NCBI GenBank assembly: GCA_031412575.1
Contig: JANODG010000088.1
Coordinates: 1 to 50,864 of the forward strand
Direction: 5' to 3'
DNA from: JAMLIO01 sp031412575
GTDB taxonomy: Bacteria; Bdellovibrionota; Bdellovibrionia; Bdellovibrionales; UBA1609
DNA length: 50,864 nucleotides
Position numbers and translations under genes: made by a program. Below are positions 1-8,532 of the stretch, one piece after another. The first letter of the stretch is position 1; each line of letters opens with the position of its first letter. Under the pieces are notes generated by a model that made no database searches, was not told the DNA's origin, and saw only the letters and a program-made list of their open reading frames with translations.

Positions 1-123
1 GGGAAAACATCCGGGCAACCACGAGGAGCTTGCATTTTACTCATAAATCTTCGACCTCAAATTAAATTACTGTTAGCTTCTATCAATACCAGTCCGCAAA
101 TTAAACAGCTTTATTCGTTCTAA
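1..123 (+). CDS. 3' end of an unidentified gene (partial)
   Basis: Frame 1 is open from the window edge to a TAA at 121-123, giving about 40 residues that end in QIKQLYSF. The stretch is hydrophobic in the middle (ACILLINL) with no recognisable motif. An open run of this length is unlikely but not impossible in AT-rich DNA, so this is probably the tail of a gene that begins upstream. No function can be assigned. Confidence 0.4.
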   Translation, partial: GKTSGQPRGACILLINLRPQIKLLLASINTSPQIKQLYSF

Positions 124-180
124 CACAAAACAAATTAGTCTAAGATTGACAAGTCTGGCAAGTTTTCATTCAATTTTAGA

Positions 181-753
181 ATGATCAAATTCAAAAATGT
201 GAAAGGAAATTTCAAAACCATTCTGATTTTAAAAATGTTTAGCCTTATGCTATTCTTCATGATGACGCAGACGTGGAATTTCGCCCATGCAGAAAAGTGC
301 GTAAATAAACCCGGTGGAAATTTAAAAGATTTAAAAGGTAAAAGGTGTCCAGAGATGAAACCCCTAGAGCTAGTTAAGATCACAATAAAAGAAGTGAAAT
401 CTTGGAACTCATCTTACCAGCACAACAGCAAATTGCCAGAGCCTCAAAATTTATGGCAAGCTGACGCCAAAGACAAAATGTTTAAAAACCTTGCCGTTGA
501 AGTGATTAAATCTTCAAAAATAAATCAAGAGCATTTCATCTCGGATTATTTTGAAAATCGCCCACAGATCAAGCGTACAAAAGAGGACGAACAACCTAAA
601 CCTTTAGGCGCTATTCCTGCCCACGAGCTTATAAAGCTTGAATTTAGTAACGGACAATCTTTGGTTGTCGGCGAATATCCAGCTTACACATTAAGTGCCC
701 CATACGATCAGCTTTATAAATACGTAAAAACTTTAACACCAACACTTTATTAA
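181..753 (+). CDS. exported protein of unknown function
   Basis: This 190-residue protein has a long signal peptide: a basic N-terminus (MIKFKNVKGNFK), a hydrophobic Met/Phe-rich core, and a likely cleavage site after FAHA near residue 37. The mature part starts EKCVNKPGG and contains two early cysteines that could form a disulphide. The C-terminal third (residues 140-190) looks like a small beta-rich segment. I do not recognise the family. The first ATG has no clear Shine-Dalgarno; an internal ATG at 235 would still leave a signal-like core. It precedes the peroxiredoxin gene by 32 bp in the same direction and may be co-transcribed with it. Confidence 0.7.
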   Translation: MIKFKNVKGNFKTILILKMFSLMLFFMMTQTWNFAHAEKCVNKPGGNLKDLKGKRCPEMKPLELVKITIKEVKSWNSSYQHNSKLPEPQNLWQADAKDKMFKNLAVEVIKSSKINQEHFISDYFENRPQIKRTKEDEQPKPLGAIPAHELIKLEFSNGQSLVVGEYPAYTLSAPYDQLYKYVKTLTPTLY

Positions 754-785
754 CAAATCTAAAAACTAATATCCTCGGAGAAATT

Positions 786-1574
786 ATGGCCAAGAAAAAA
801 TCAAAAGAAAAAAAAGCAGCAAAAAAAGTTGTTAAAAAAGCAGCCTCAAAAGCTAAAAGCAAATCTAAAAAAGTAACTAAAAAAGTAACAAAAAAAGTAA
901 CAAAAAAAGTTGCGACAAAGAAAAAATCAGCACCTAAAAAAGTTGCAAAGAAAGTCGCGAAGAGTGCAATGAAGAATGTAGTGAAGAAAGTCGACAAAAA
1001 AGCCAGCCCAAAAAAAGCAGCAAACAAAGCTGCGATGGCACACAAGTCCGTAAGCTCAGTCAAGCCAGCTCAAACGAATTCGACGCCTGCCAAAGCAACG
1101 ACAGCTCATAAATCTTTAAGTGCAGGATTAAAAATCGGTCAAGTTGTTCCTGAATTTCACGCAAAATCAACTTCTGGTGATTTTAAATTATCAAATTTTA
1201 AAGGTAAAAATGTGGTTCTTTATTTCTATCCTAAAGACAATACACCAGGTTGCACTCTTGAAGGTCATGATTTCTCGGAAGCTTTACCTAAATTTAATTC
1301 TAAAAACACAGTTGTATTTGGGATATCTAAAGATTCTGTAAAAACGCACGAAGGCTTTATCAGTAAACAAAACTACAAACACCAATTGATCAGTGATGAA
1401 AACGAAAGTGTGTGCCAGTTGTTTGGTGTAATCCAAGAAAAAAGCATGTACGGCAGAACATACTTAGGCATAGACCGCAGCACGTTTTTAATTGATGCTC
1501 ATGGAGTGCTAAAAGCAGAGTGGAGAAGTGTGAAAGTAAACGGTCACGTTGCTGAAGTGTTAGCAAAAATTTAG
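786..1574 (+). CDS. bcp: peroxiredoxin (Bcp/PrxQ type) with a histone-H1-like lysine-rich N-terminal tail
   Basis: Residues about 115-262 are a thioredoxin-fold peroxiredoxin of the Bcp/PrxQ family, which reduces hydroperoxides with thiols. The peroxidatic Cys is C156 in the motif TPGCTLEGHDF. The E. coli-type resolving Cys five residues later is absent (a His is there), so it is 1-Cys or uses another Cys such as the one in ESVCQLF. Residues 1-110 are almost entirely Lys, Ala, Val, Ser and Thr (repeats of KKVTKKV and AAKKVVKK), like bacterial histone-H1-like tails, and should be strongly basic and disordered. A good Shine-Dalgarno (CGGAG) precedes the ATG. The family is usually about 150 residues, so the tail is a real addition. 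DNA binding by the tail is inference. Confidence 0.9.
   Translation: MAKKKSKEKKAAKKVVKKAASKAKSKSKKVTKKVTKKVTKKVATKKKSAPKKVAKKVAKSAMKNVVKKVDKKASPKKAANKAAMAHKSVSSVKPAQTNSTPAKATTAHKSLSAGLKIGQVVPEFHAKSTSGDFKLSNFKGKNVVLYFYPKDNTPGCTLEGHDFSEALPKFNSKNTVVFGISKDSVKTHEGFISKQNYKHQLISDENESVCQLFGVIQEKSMYGRTYLGIDRSTFLIDAHGVLKAEWRSVKVNGHVAEVLAKI
867..914 (+). repeat. 12-bp tandem repeat inside the peroxiredoxin tail
   Basis: Three consecutive copies of a 12-bp unit, AAAAAAGTAACW, lie at 867-878, 879-890 and 891-902, followed by a degenerate fourth (903-914). They encode KKVT KKVT KKVT KKVA. The unit is a multiple of three, so slippage would lengthen or shorten the basic tail without a frameshift. Confidence 0.85.
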
Positions 1575-1607
1575 ATTTTAAAGAAACCACTTGATGGCTA
1601 GGTCCAC

Positions 1608-2249
1608 ATGATTTTTGATACAGAAGGTATAAAAGAAATTTTTGATATTTCACCTTTAATACATAAAGACATCGCTGTCTTTCCGGGTGATACGCCTTTT
1701 GAAAGACAGGTTTTAATGTCCCAGTCGAATGGAAATCATTTGGATCTATCCACAATTAAAACCACTTTGCACCTTGGGGCCCATGCGGATGCATTAAATC
1801 ACTACGGGCCCAATCAACCGGGAATCGAACAAAAGGATTTGCGGGTTTATTTGGGCGGCGCGCAGGTGATAGAAGTAAAAACGTCCTTCGGGCAAAGAAT
1901 TTCGCTTTTTGACTTTGACATAAAAGACGTTCACCGAAGTCGGGTTTTGTTTAAAACGAACTCTTTCCACCCTGATCAATGGCGTGATGACTTTGTAAGT
2001 TTATCCCCAGAAGTTATTCATGCTCTTGCAGACTTAGGCGTAATCTTAGTTGGTATTGATACACCTTCAATTGATCCTTCAACTAACAAAGGTTTAGAGT
2101 CTCATAAGGCAATCCTAGATCGTGAAGTCTCTGTGCTAGAAGGCTTAGTGTTAGATGATGTTTCAGCAGGCGATTATCAACTGATTGCACTGCCCTTAAA
2201 AATTAAAGATGCAGATGCATCTCCGGTCAGAGCTATCTTATTTAGATGA
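1608..2249 (+). CDS. kynB: kynurenine formamidase (cyclase family)
   Basis: This 213-residue protein belongs to the metal-dependent cyclase/KynB family that hydrolyses N-formyl-L-kynurenine to kynurenine and formate. The signature HxGxHxDxxxH is present as HLGAHADALNH with H55, H59, D61 and H65 as metal ligands. The start region (DISPLIHKDIAVFPGDTP) is typical of the family, as is the late segment LVGIDTPSIDP. Its substrate would come from tryptophan 2,3-dioxygenase, encoded at 5668-6723 on the other strand. No kynureninase gene is in the window. The ATG at 1608 has only a weak ribosome site. It converges tail-to-tail with the DUF4105 gene (23 bp apart). Confidence 0.9.
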   Translation: MIFDTEGIKEIFDISPLIHKDIAVFPGDTPFERQVLMSQSNGNHLDLSTIKTTLHLGAHADALNHYGPNQPGIEQKDLRVYLGGAQVIEVKTSFGQRISLFDFDIKDVHRSRVLFKTNSFHPDQWRDDFVSLSPEVIHALADLGVILVGIDTPSIDPSTNKGLESHKAILDREVSVLEGLVLDDVSAGDYQLIALPLKIKDADASPVRAILFR

Positions 2250-2272
2250 TGTTTTTTAAAGTAAGTTCAAAA

Positions 2273-4216
2273 TTAAAAATAATAATTAAGGTTTACCCCT
2301 AAACTTGTGGACTCAAGGTCTTTGGACTTTAGATAATCTGCATCCAATGAAATTGAAGAGCTTAAACTTTCAAAATAGTTTTGAAATCGCACTGAAGTTT
2401 GAATGATATTTTCAAAAGCGTTTGAAAAGTCAGTCACAAAAAGTGGTTTGGTTTCAAAAACTAAATTTGTATCTTGCCTCATATTATATTTAAATCCAAA
2501 AAGTGGTGCTACACCATAACGAGCCTTATTTTTAAATCGTCCATTCACCTCAAGGGTGTTAGAAACAAAAAAGTATAATAGCCATGAATCATCTTTAAAA
2601 AGGGATTTAGAAACACCACTGTCGAAGTTAATAAAACCGACCGTCTTGGTCCAATCTTTCAGATACTGTTCGGAATCTAATCCCATTTTAAATCGCCAAC
2701 TAAATTTAGACTCTAATTTATTAATAGGGGTAAATGACTCTACAGAAAGTATGTGCAAATAATTTAAAATTATTTCGTTATCTTTCGAAGAGTCCGTTAA
2801 GGATTGCCTTTCATTTAATAATATAGAAGTGTCTAAATAGTTCAGACCCAAATGCGGATTAAATCCTCGGTTTGAATCCAAAATGTCGTGAAATCCTAAC
2901 TTGTATTTTAAATTCAAACCGCCTTGTTTATAAACGTCGTTAAAATTCTGGGTCTTATATCCAAGACCAAATCGACGGGGTGGGTGAGATAAGTGCGGCG
3001 CATTTTTTAAATCCAAAGGCTTTACGGGATCAGGCGTAGACTTGGTCTGGCTTAATGCCAAAAGTAGGGGTTGTTTTTTTTTAAGTAGTGCGTCTTCATT
3101 GGCCACGTAATCATCAGCGTTTGTGTAGTCAAAATAAAGAAGTAAGGTTTTTAAAAAGTGAGGGTCAAAAGTTTTATCTTTCCAATTAATTCCTTTTTCT
3201 ACATTAAGGTCTTTTGTTAAAGACGTTAATGTTTTAATTTCGGAAGTATTAAGTAAATTAAATCTATCTAAAAGCTGTTGTCTTAAAGAGGGACGATATC
3301 TGATATTTTTTACCAAATCTTTCGATTTTAGCAAACTTTTAACTGTCTCTATGGGAACAACAAACGTACTACTAAAGTAATCGGCTAAATTAAGATCAGG
3401 TTTAATTGCTTCTAATACACGGATCGCCCAGTAGGAACAATTTTTATCTAAAAAGTAATACTTCGACCATGCAGACCCAAGCTCCCAGATGTGAAGGTTT
3501 AGGAATAGCATTTCTGCAGCGCTTAGGTTTAATTGATATTCCCATAAATCTCTGGACTCGTAGTCATTGTATTCTCGGACTTTGTAGTAAAACGGTGTAG
3601 CAGTAAATTCGCCAGGAAAAAATCCTAAAAGACCCTTTAAAGCGTAAAAGAATGCGTTTTTAGTGTCGACTGTGGCGGCGTAGTTAATGCCGTAATTTAA
3701 AAGATCTAAATCGTTAGATTCATCTTTATTTATTTTTAAGAATGTATGCCCAAAGGCTGATGAAGGATTATTAACAAAGTAACTTGAAAAAACCATGGAA
3801 GCCGATTGTCCTTGGAGTCGGTTCATAAATTCATTCATCTTTAAACATTTCGAAAAAATATTCATAGGAAATAGTTTAAGTTTTTGATTGATCCAAAAAA
3901 ATCGAGCAGGGAATCTACAAATGGGATGTTCATCATTAATTTGGGAGTCATCAGATTTGGTTTTTAAAATTTCAATAAAGCTTTGCAGTTCGATTAGGGG
4001 ATCTTTCAGACCTTGCTTCTTTAAAAAAAACTTTTGACTAAAAACTTCACTTTTATATTTATTCAAGCCTTTTTTTTCATAATAAAGAAGTCGAAGCCAT
4101 TCTTTCGAAAAAGCCAATTGATGATCATCATCTTTAGATTGTGCTAAGGCATTTGAAATTAACGATAGGTTAACAACGAAAAAAAATTTAATAAAAACTA
4201 AAAAAAAAAGTCTCAC
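2273..4216 (-). CDS. DUF4105 (Lnb-like) exported protein with a beta-rich C-terminal half
   Basis: This 647-residue protein has a signal peptide (MRLFFLVFIKFFFVVNLSLISNALA). Residues about 100-300 match the DUF4105 family, whose characterised relative Lnb is a lipoprotein acyl-transferring enzyme: SSAFGHTFLKI (His) and LDKNCSYWAIR (Cys) carry the conserved residues. From about residue 400 the sequence consists of alternating strands and ends in LNYYF, suggesting an outer-membrane beta-barrel. The only usable start is a GTG at 4216 without a Shine-Dalgarno, and it lies inside the terminator hairpin of the upstream gene (4209-4241). Acyltransferase activity is inferred only from family resemblance. 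Confidence 0.8.
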   Translation of the reverse strand: MRLFFLVFIKFFFVVNLSLISNALAQSKDDDHQLAFSKEWLRLLYYEKKGLNKYKSEVFSQKFFLKKQGLKDPLIELQSFIEILKTKSDDSQINDEHPICRFPARFFWINQKLKLFPMNIFSKCLKMNEFMNRLQGQSASMVFSSYFVNNPSSAFGHTFLKINKDESNDLDLLNYGINYAATVDTKNAFFYALKGLLGFFPGEFTATPFYYKVREYNDYESRDLWEYQLNLSAAEMLFLNLHIWELGSAWSKYYFLDKNCSYWAIRVLEAIKPDLNLADYFSSTFVVPIETVKSLLKSKDLVKNIRYRPSLRQQLLDRFNLLNTSEIKTLTSLTKDLNVEKGINWKDKTFDPHFLKTLLLYFDYTNADDYVANEDALLKKKQPLLLALSQTKSTPDPVKPLDLKNAPHLSHPPRRFGLGYKTQNFNDVYKQGGLNLKYKLGFHDILDSNRGFNPHLGLNYLDTSILLNERQSLTDSSKDNEIILNYLHILSVESFTPINKLESKFSWRFKMGLDSEQYLKDWTKTVGFINFDSGVSKSLFKDDSWLLYFFVSNTLEVNGRFKNKARYGVAPLFGFKYNMRQDTNLVFETKPLFVTDFSNAFENIIQTSVRFQNYFESLSSSISLDADYLKSKDLESTSLGVNLNYYF

Positions 4217-4241
4217 AGGATTGAATGTAGTCTGTGAGACT
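4200..4241 (-). terminator. intrinsic terminator after the DUF3015 gene
   Basis: Read on the minus strand, AGTCTCACAG pairs perfectly with CTGTGAGACT across a 13-nt loop (arms 4232-4241 and 4209-4218) and is followed by a run of about ten Ts. It lies about 60 nt past the DUF3015 stop. The downstream arm also contains the GTG start codon of the DUF4105 gene. Confidence 0.85.
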
Positions 4242-4298
4242 GGTTTTGCAAATGTTTATTTGGCTGATTATTTTAACTGGTTTTTTAAATTGAATAGT

Positions 4299-4775
4299 TT
4301 AACCTAAATCGGCCTGGCACATTTTTGAACTTTGGAGAACAGCATCCATATTTTTTACGATCTGTTCTGTGCTTAACTCGCGGCTTGAAACAACATTGCT
4401 GTAGTTTGATTTCATAAGGTCGGCAAACTCCGTGGCACTCTTGCAATTATAAATGTGAGCTAATACAGAAACAGTTTCCCCTTGCCCTAAAGCAAGCTCG
4501 TTGACTACAGCATTTTTGTTAGCCGCGATGAAAACTTTAGCGCGATCTGATTTTAACGCCAATTTGTTTGCGTCACAGTTTAATGAACCAAAAGTGATTC
4601 CAAAAGTTTGGTTAAAAAACAAAGCGTTTGTTGTTGCGGCCATACCTTGCTCAAACCACTGATTTTTGCCTTCAAAAATAATCGAGCCTATTCCACATCC
4701 TGCGGCACCGTAGCCTGCGGCAAAAGTTTTTATTCCAAAGCATAACATGAGTGTTAAAGCTGCTATTATTTTCAT
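4299..4775 (-). CDS. DUF3015 family exported protein
   Basis: From the ATG at 4775 the product is 158 residues: signal peptide MKIIAALTLMLCFGIKTFA, then AGYGAAGCGIGSIIF, which is the DUF3015 signature (Gly-rich CGxGSxxF). Cysteines recur at the middle and end (NCDANK, IYNCKS, KMCQAD). The family is found in proteobacterial periplasmic proteins with no established function. I prefer this start to the longer upstream one because AGGAG sits 7 nt before it and the signal peptide begins properly there. It is followed by a strong terminator at 4200-4241. Confidence 0.85.
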   Translation of the reverse strand: MKIIAALTLMLCFGIKTFAAGYGAAGCGIGSIIFEGKNQWFEQGMAATTNALFFNQTFGITFGSLNCDANKLALKSDRAKVFIAANKNAVVNELALGQGETVSVLAHIYNCKSATEFADLMKSNYSNVVSSRELSTEQIVKNMDAVLQSSKMCQADLG

Positions 4776-4858
4776 TGCTGTTTCTCCTGGTTGGTTGATC
4801 GTACAAATATGTCTTATAATGAGGATCAAGTGTTATGACGTAGAGTCAACCTTGAAGC

Positions 4859-5557
4859 CTAATAAAAATTTAAAAGTGAATCTTGAACGTCAAAAGAAAG
4901 TTGAGTTTCCGAAGGGTTAGTTCCGACAGGTTTTGCATTGACCTTGTAAACTGAAATCACCTCTGGAAGTTTTTTATCTGAATTGTCCCTGCAAAGACCT
5001 CTAATAATAGTTGTGCAAGTCCCAGAATATAAATCAACAACTGGCGAATTTGTATATTCAATAAATTGACTTACCGTCACGCAGCCATCGTGAGTTTTAT
5101 TGGCACAGGTCTGGCCTTTAAGCTCTGGAATATAAACGACATCACCTATTTGTAAGGTTTTACGAGAACCAAACCTATCTTCGTCTCGAAAAAATTTTCC
5201 AATAGCAATAGACTCGCAAGAGTCTAAGCAAACTGGTTTACCATTAAATTGTTGAAACTTTAGGAAACCATTTTTGACTTCCGTTGCAAAGCCGTTTGGA
5301 CAATCTGATTGCTTTTGAATTGAAGAAAAGCGTTCTCTGGAACCAAAGAATAAAGTTTTATCCACGGAACCTGTCTCGATACAGTTGCTAAAAACGTTTA
5401 AGGTTTCGTCACTGCAGAAGTCTCGAACAGGCGTATAAAATTTTGTAGGATTCGAAACCTTGCCCAAGAGCTGACTTTTTGAGAGCTCGTTAGGACAACT
5501 TGCTTGAGCGAAGTTTACTAAAAAGAAACACGAAAAAAAAAGAGCAGAACATTTCAC
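4859..5557 (-). CDS. Cys-rich exported protein, possible 3D/MltA-like domain
   Basis: This 232-residue protein has a signal peptide (MKCSALFFSCFFLVNFAQA) and about ten cysteines in the mature chain, so it is probably disulphide-bonded in the periplasm or outside. The segment around residues 130-180 (IGDVVYIPELKGQ, then HDGCVTV and VVDLYSG) resembles the double-psi beta-barrel 3D domain of lytic transglycosylases such as MltA, where the last Asp is functional. The resemblance is weak and based only on reading; the catalytic role is unproven. The next gene on the same strand, DUF3015, also encodes a small exported protein with cysteines. Confidence 0.65.
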   Translation of the reverse strand: MKCSALFFSCFFLVNFAQASCPNELSKSQLLGKVSNPTKFYTPVRDFCSDETLNVFSNCIETGSVDKTLFFGSRERFSSIQKQSDCPNGFATEVKNGFLKFQQFNGKPVCLDSCESIAIGKFFRDEDRFGSRKTLQIGDVVYIPELKGQTCANKTHDGCVTVSQFIEYTNSPVVDLYSGTCTTIIRGLCRDNSDKKLPEVISVYKVNAKPVGTNPSETQLSFDVQDSLLNFY

Positions 5558-5667
5558 ACTTTTATTTTAACCTTAAATCGAATATAAAAGGTATCTTGTT
5601 TTTGGCTAATTTTAAAAAAACAGTTTCGATAGCTAGACCATAGTACTAAGGTGCTGCGTGATCCGCT

Positions 5668-6723
5668 TTAAATAAGATTTTCCGGCGGTTTTGGCAGATG
5701 ACTTTCGGAAATAAAAAACGTCGAAAGTTTAAAAAAGTCAGAAAAAACTTTATGTTTTTCTGCCGCACTTTTTAAGTATTCCGAACCCGAAGAGCCTCCA
5801 GTTCCTACCTTTTGCCCGATCATACGACTAACCATCTGCGCATGTCGGTAGCGCCAAATGGTCCATTTTTCGTCAATGTCCATAAGGTTCATGATCAGCT
5901 CAAAAGCTGGGTAAAGCTTAGGGCTTGACCTGTAAACCTGAATAAATAGTGCCGCCATTAAAGCTTTATATGAAAGTTTCCAAACATTTTCCTGCTTGTA
6001 AGCGTTGTAAGTGTTTTCATCGGTGATCATTTTAAAGTTTAAACGTTCTTGTTCTAGTTTTTTAAGCGAGCTTTCCAAATTTGTTGGATTTAGTACATGC
6101 TTTTTTATCGATGCAATTTCTTGATCAAACATGTGGTCGACAGCCAATTTATATTCAAGCCAAAATTCATATTTATCCGCTTGTAAGTAGGGAGTTCGCT
6201 CTAACCAACGTTCAACACATGAAAACAAGTTCGGAGATTTTTCTGAGGTTAAAACTTTTTCGGTGTCCGTTTGATCCAAGAATTGATGATAAGGGCAGCC
6301 GCCCATAATGGCGCGCTCTTTAGGCATAAGACCCATTTTATTTTCCATCAAGCGAAACTGAGCGCTTTGAAAACCTGAAGCTGAAAATAAGTAATTTCGG
6401 AATTCTAAAAAACCTAGGGGTGTCATCGTTTCTAAAACATCAATTTGCGAAATTAATAGCCTTTGGATTTCGATCACTCTTTTTAGTCTGTGGTTGATGG
6501 TTTGGATTTCAGAATCAGAAACGAAATCTTTATTAAATAAATTAATGATGGAATCGATTTCCCACAAGATCTGTTTAAACCAAAGTTCATAGGCTTGATG
6601 AACAATGATAAAAAGCATTTCGTCGTGTGCCGTTTTGTTTATTTTAGTGCTTACTAAATCCTGTAAATTTGTAAGTTCATTCACTTTTAAATAATTGGTG
6701 TAATTCAAGCTTTCGTTATTCAT
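5668..6723 (-). CDS. kynA: tryptophan 2,3-dioxygenase
   Basis: This haem enzyme opens the indole ring of L-tryptophan to N-formylkynurenine. The N-terminal motif HQAYELWFKQILWEIDSI is the conserved substrate-side segment, and the proximal haem ligand is H294 in RYRHAQMVSRMIGQKVGTGG, followed by the family signature GGSSGSEYL. At 351 residues it is longer than the short proteobacterial form but within the range of the wider family. Its product is the substrate of KynB, encoded 3.4 kb away on the other strand. The ATG at 6723 is preceded by AAGGAAAAC. The haem cofactor links it functionally to the hem cluster in this window. Confidence 0.95.
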   Translation of the reverse strand: MNNESLNYTNYLKVNELTNLQDLVSTKINKTAHDEMLFIIVHQAYELWFKQILWEIDSIINLFNKDFVSDSEIQTINHRLKRVIEIQRLLISQIDVLETMTPLGFLEFRNYLFSASGFQSAQFRLMENKMGLMPKERAIMGGCPYHQFLDQTDTEKVLTSEKSPNLFSCVERWLERTPYLQADKYEFWLEYKLAVDHMFDQEIASIKKHVLNPTNLESSLKKLEQERLNFKMITDENTYNAYKQENVWKLSYKALMAALFIQVYRSSPKLYPAFELIMNLMDIDEKWTIWRYRHAQMVSRMIGQKVGTGGSSGSEYLKSAAEKHKVFSDFFKLSTFFISESHLPKPPENLI

Positions 6724-6873
6724 AGTTTTCCTTTTTAATAAAAGGCAATTTTAATAGCGCCAGTGTCTTCGTACAAGCTGAGGTAAGGCTTGGTCAAAGC
6801 AGCGCATATTTAATGCACTGTTCAAGCTCTTGGTTTTGAATAAAAAGCCAAGAGGTTTAAACTTCCAAATATA

Positions 6874-6902
6874 TTGGACAATGTCCTGAGCTGAGCTATA
6901 TT
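6874..6902 (+). promoter_or_regulatory. sigma70-like promoter with a palindrome over the -35 box
   Basis: TTGGAC (6874-6879) and TATATT (6897-6902) are separated by exactly 17 bp, about 40 bp upstream of the ATG at 6944. The palindrome GGACAATGTCC (6876-6886) overlaps the -35 box, a position where a repressor could act. Both are read directly from the sequence; no regulator is identified. Confidence 0.5.
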
Positions 6903-6943
6903 AGTGCCTCGATAACACATAACACTACGATGCTGGGAATCTT

Positions 6944-7399
6944 ATGAAAACACTTTGGACCTCGTTAAAACTGACTATATTTTTAATTACTTTTGTAGCC
7001 CTCGGGGCCGTTTTGGTCATCTATTACCCATGGATTTTCGGAAAAACCGTTCAAGGTGAAATTATTGAAGTCGAGCGTGTGACTATGCCAAGTGCCGTGA
7101 TCGGCCAAGTCACTAAATTTCAAATGCATTCTTATGCTGTGTTGATTCAGGATCAGTCCGGCGAAATGTACACATCAAGCTCTGAAGACCGTAGGTGGGA
7201 AGTGGCTAAAAAAGGCATGTGTGTGATTTCTTTGTTTTACCGTCACCCACCATGGAGATTATCTTCCGCAGGAGCCTTCTATAATGCTCGTGTGCAAAGA
7301 ATTTTTAGATGCCAAGGTATAGACTATTCAAAGACTGGCGAGCAACCGGTGGAAGAGTCCTCAGAGCCAAAAGTGGATTCACTAAATCCAGAAATGTAA
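6944..7399 (+). CDS. membrane-anchored protein of unknown function
   Basis: This 151-residue protein has one N-terminal transmembrane segment (about residues 9-31, TIFLITFVALGAVLVIYYPWIF), followed by a small soluble domain, probably beta-rich (QGEIIEVERV, KFQMHSYAVLIQD), and an acidic tail. It contains two cysteines (GMCVIS, FRCQG). No family is recognised. The gene stands alone behind its own promoter-like site and ends in a bidirectional terminator shared with the threonine aldolase gene. Confidence 0.7.
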   Translation: MKTLWTSLKLTIFLITFVALGAVLVIYYPWIFGKTVQGEIIEVERVTMPSAVIGQVTKFQMHSYAVLIQDQSGEMYTSSSEDRRWEVAKKGMCVISLFYRHPPWRLSSAGAFYNARVQRIFRCQGIDYSKTGEQPVEESSEPKVDSLNPEM

Positions 7400-7426
7400 A
7401 AAAAAGGTAACAGTTCCCTTTTTTTA
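7398..7426. terminator. bidirectional terminator between convergent genes
   Basis: AAAAAAAGG pairs with CCTTTTTTT around a short centre (TAACAGTT), extended by GG-AA/TT-CC. It sits exactly between the stop codons of the genes ending at 7399 (plus) and 7424 (minus), and has a T-run on either strand. Confidence 0.7.
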
Positions 7427-8530
7427 TGTTCGGGAATCGTTCGTGGGTTCCGCTTTAAATTTGTGTTTAGAAAGTTGACTGGCTTTATTGATCAGTAAAT
7501 CTAAGTCCTCATGAGTTGAATCAAAGCTTGTCATAAGGCGAACGACAGAACGCTTTTCTTCCCAAACATAAAAGAATATTTCCTGTCTAAGTTCTTTAAT
7601 CCAGGTTTTTGGAATTTCACAAAATACTGCGTTCGACTGAACAGGCAAAAGCACTTTGATTTCAGGAATAGCTTTAATGCGCGCCTCTAAGACTTTAGCT
7701 AAATGGGATGAGTGACCTGCGATCTGCTTCCACAGGTCATTTTTAAAATACGTAATAAACTGTTGGGACAAGAATCTTGTTTTGGACGGGAGTTGCATGG
7801 ACTGCTTCCGTTCAAACTTAAAATTTTGCGAAGATGGATATTTGACGAGACCTTCATTTTGGTTTTTTATCAAAACCATTTCACAACCCATAAGTCCGTT
7901 TTTAGTTCCACCAAAACTTAACGCGTCAGCATATTGAGCCATGGTTTTGAAGTCTGTATTTAAATGAACAACAGCATTTGCAAAGCGAGCGCCGTCAATA
8001 TGTAAATAAAGATGATGCTTTCGACAGATCTTATGAATCTCTTCCAATTCACTTAAGCTGTACACAGTTCCAAGTTCAGTGGGTTGTGTAATGGACACCA
8101 CTTTAGGTTGACTGTAATGCTGATCGCCACCACGAATTAATTTATTTTCAATATCTTCAGGCTTAATTTTTCCGTCACGAGTCTTGATCAAATCTAATTT
8201 GCAGCCGATAAGTTTTTCGGGCGCCCCACACTCATCTAAATTCAAATGACTTTCTTCGGCGCAGATGACCGAGTTCCATGGTTTAACCAAATGTTGTAGA
8301 GATAACACATTCGCGGCAGTGCCATTAAAAACTAAATAAGATTCGAACTGCTCACCAAAAATGTGCTTTACGATCTTTTTTAATTCTAAACTTATGTCAT
8401 CGCCTTCATAGCTATGAACATGATTGGAATTAATAGCAATAAGCGAATTCAAAATTTCGGGGTGTACGCCACTGTGGTTATCACTGGCAAGACTTCTTAA
8501 GGGAGCATTTTGTTTTGTTTGTTCGTTCAT
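7424..8530 (-). CDS. ltaE: low-specificity L-threonine aldolase / beta-eliminating lyase family
   Basis: This 368-residue fold-type-I PLP enzyme has the family landmarks SDNHSGVHPEIL at the N-terminus, FNGTAANVLSL (phosphate loop), HIDGARFANA and the PLP lysine in SFGGTKNGLMG. LtaE cleaves threonine and allo-threonine to glycine and acetaldehyde; other beta-eliminating lyases share the fold, so exact substrate is uncertain. It is the last gene of a tight minus-strand operon: its ATG lies 2 bp from the arginase-family stop. That arrangement points to amino-acid breakdown. Confidence 0.85.
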   Translation of the reverse strand: MNEQTKQNAPLRSLASDNHSGVHPEILNSLIAINSNHVHSYEGDDISLELKKIVKHIFGEQFESYLVFNGTAANVLSLQHLVKPWNSVICAEESHLNLDECGAPEKLIGCKLDLIKTRDGKIKPEDIENKLIRGGDQHYSQPKVVSITQPTELGTVYSLSELEEIHKICRKHHLYLHIDGARFANAVVHLNTDFKTMAQYADALSFGGTKNGLMGCEMVLIKNQNEGLVKYPSSQNFKFERKQSMQLPSKTRFLSQQFITYFKNDLWKQIAGHSSHLAKVLEARIKAIPEIKVLLPVQSNAVFCEIPKTWIKELRQEIFFYVWEEKRSVVRLMTSFDSTHEDLDLLINKASQLSKHKFKAEPTNDSRT

Positions 8531-8532
8531 GT

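Noticed and set aside
644..1063. Minus-strand 139-codon open frame opposite the peroxiredoxin tail
   Set aside because: It is Phe/Leu-rich only because it is the complement of the lysine-rich repeats; it overlaps two real genes and has no ribosome site.
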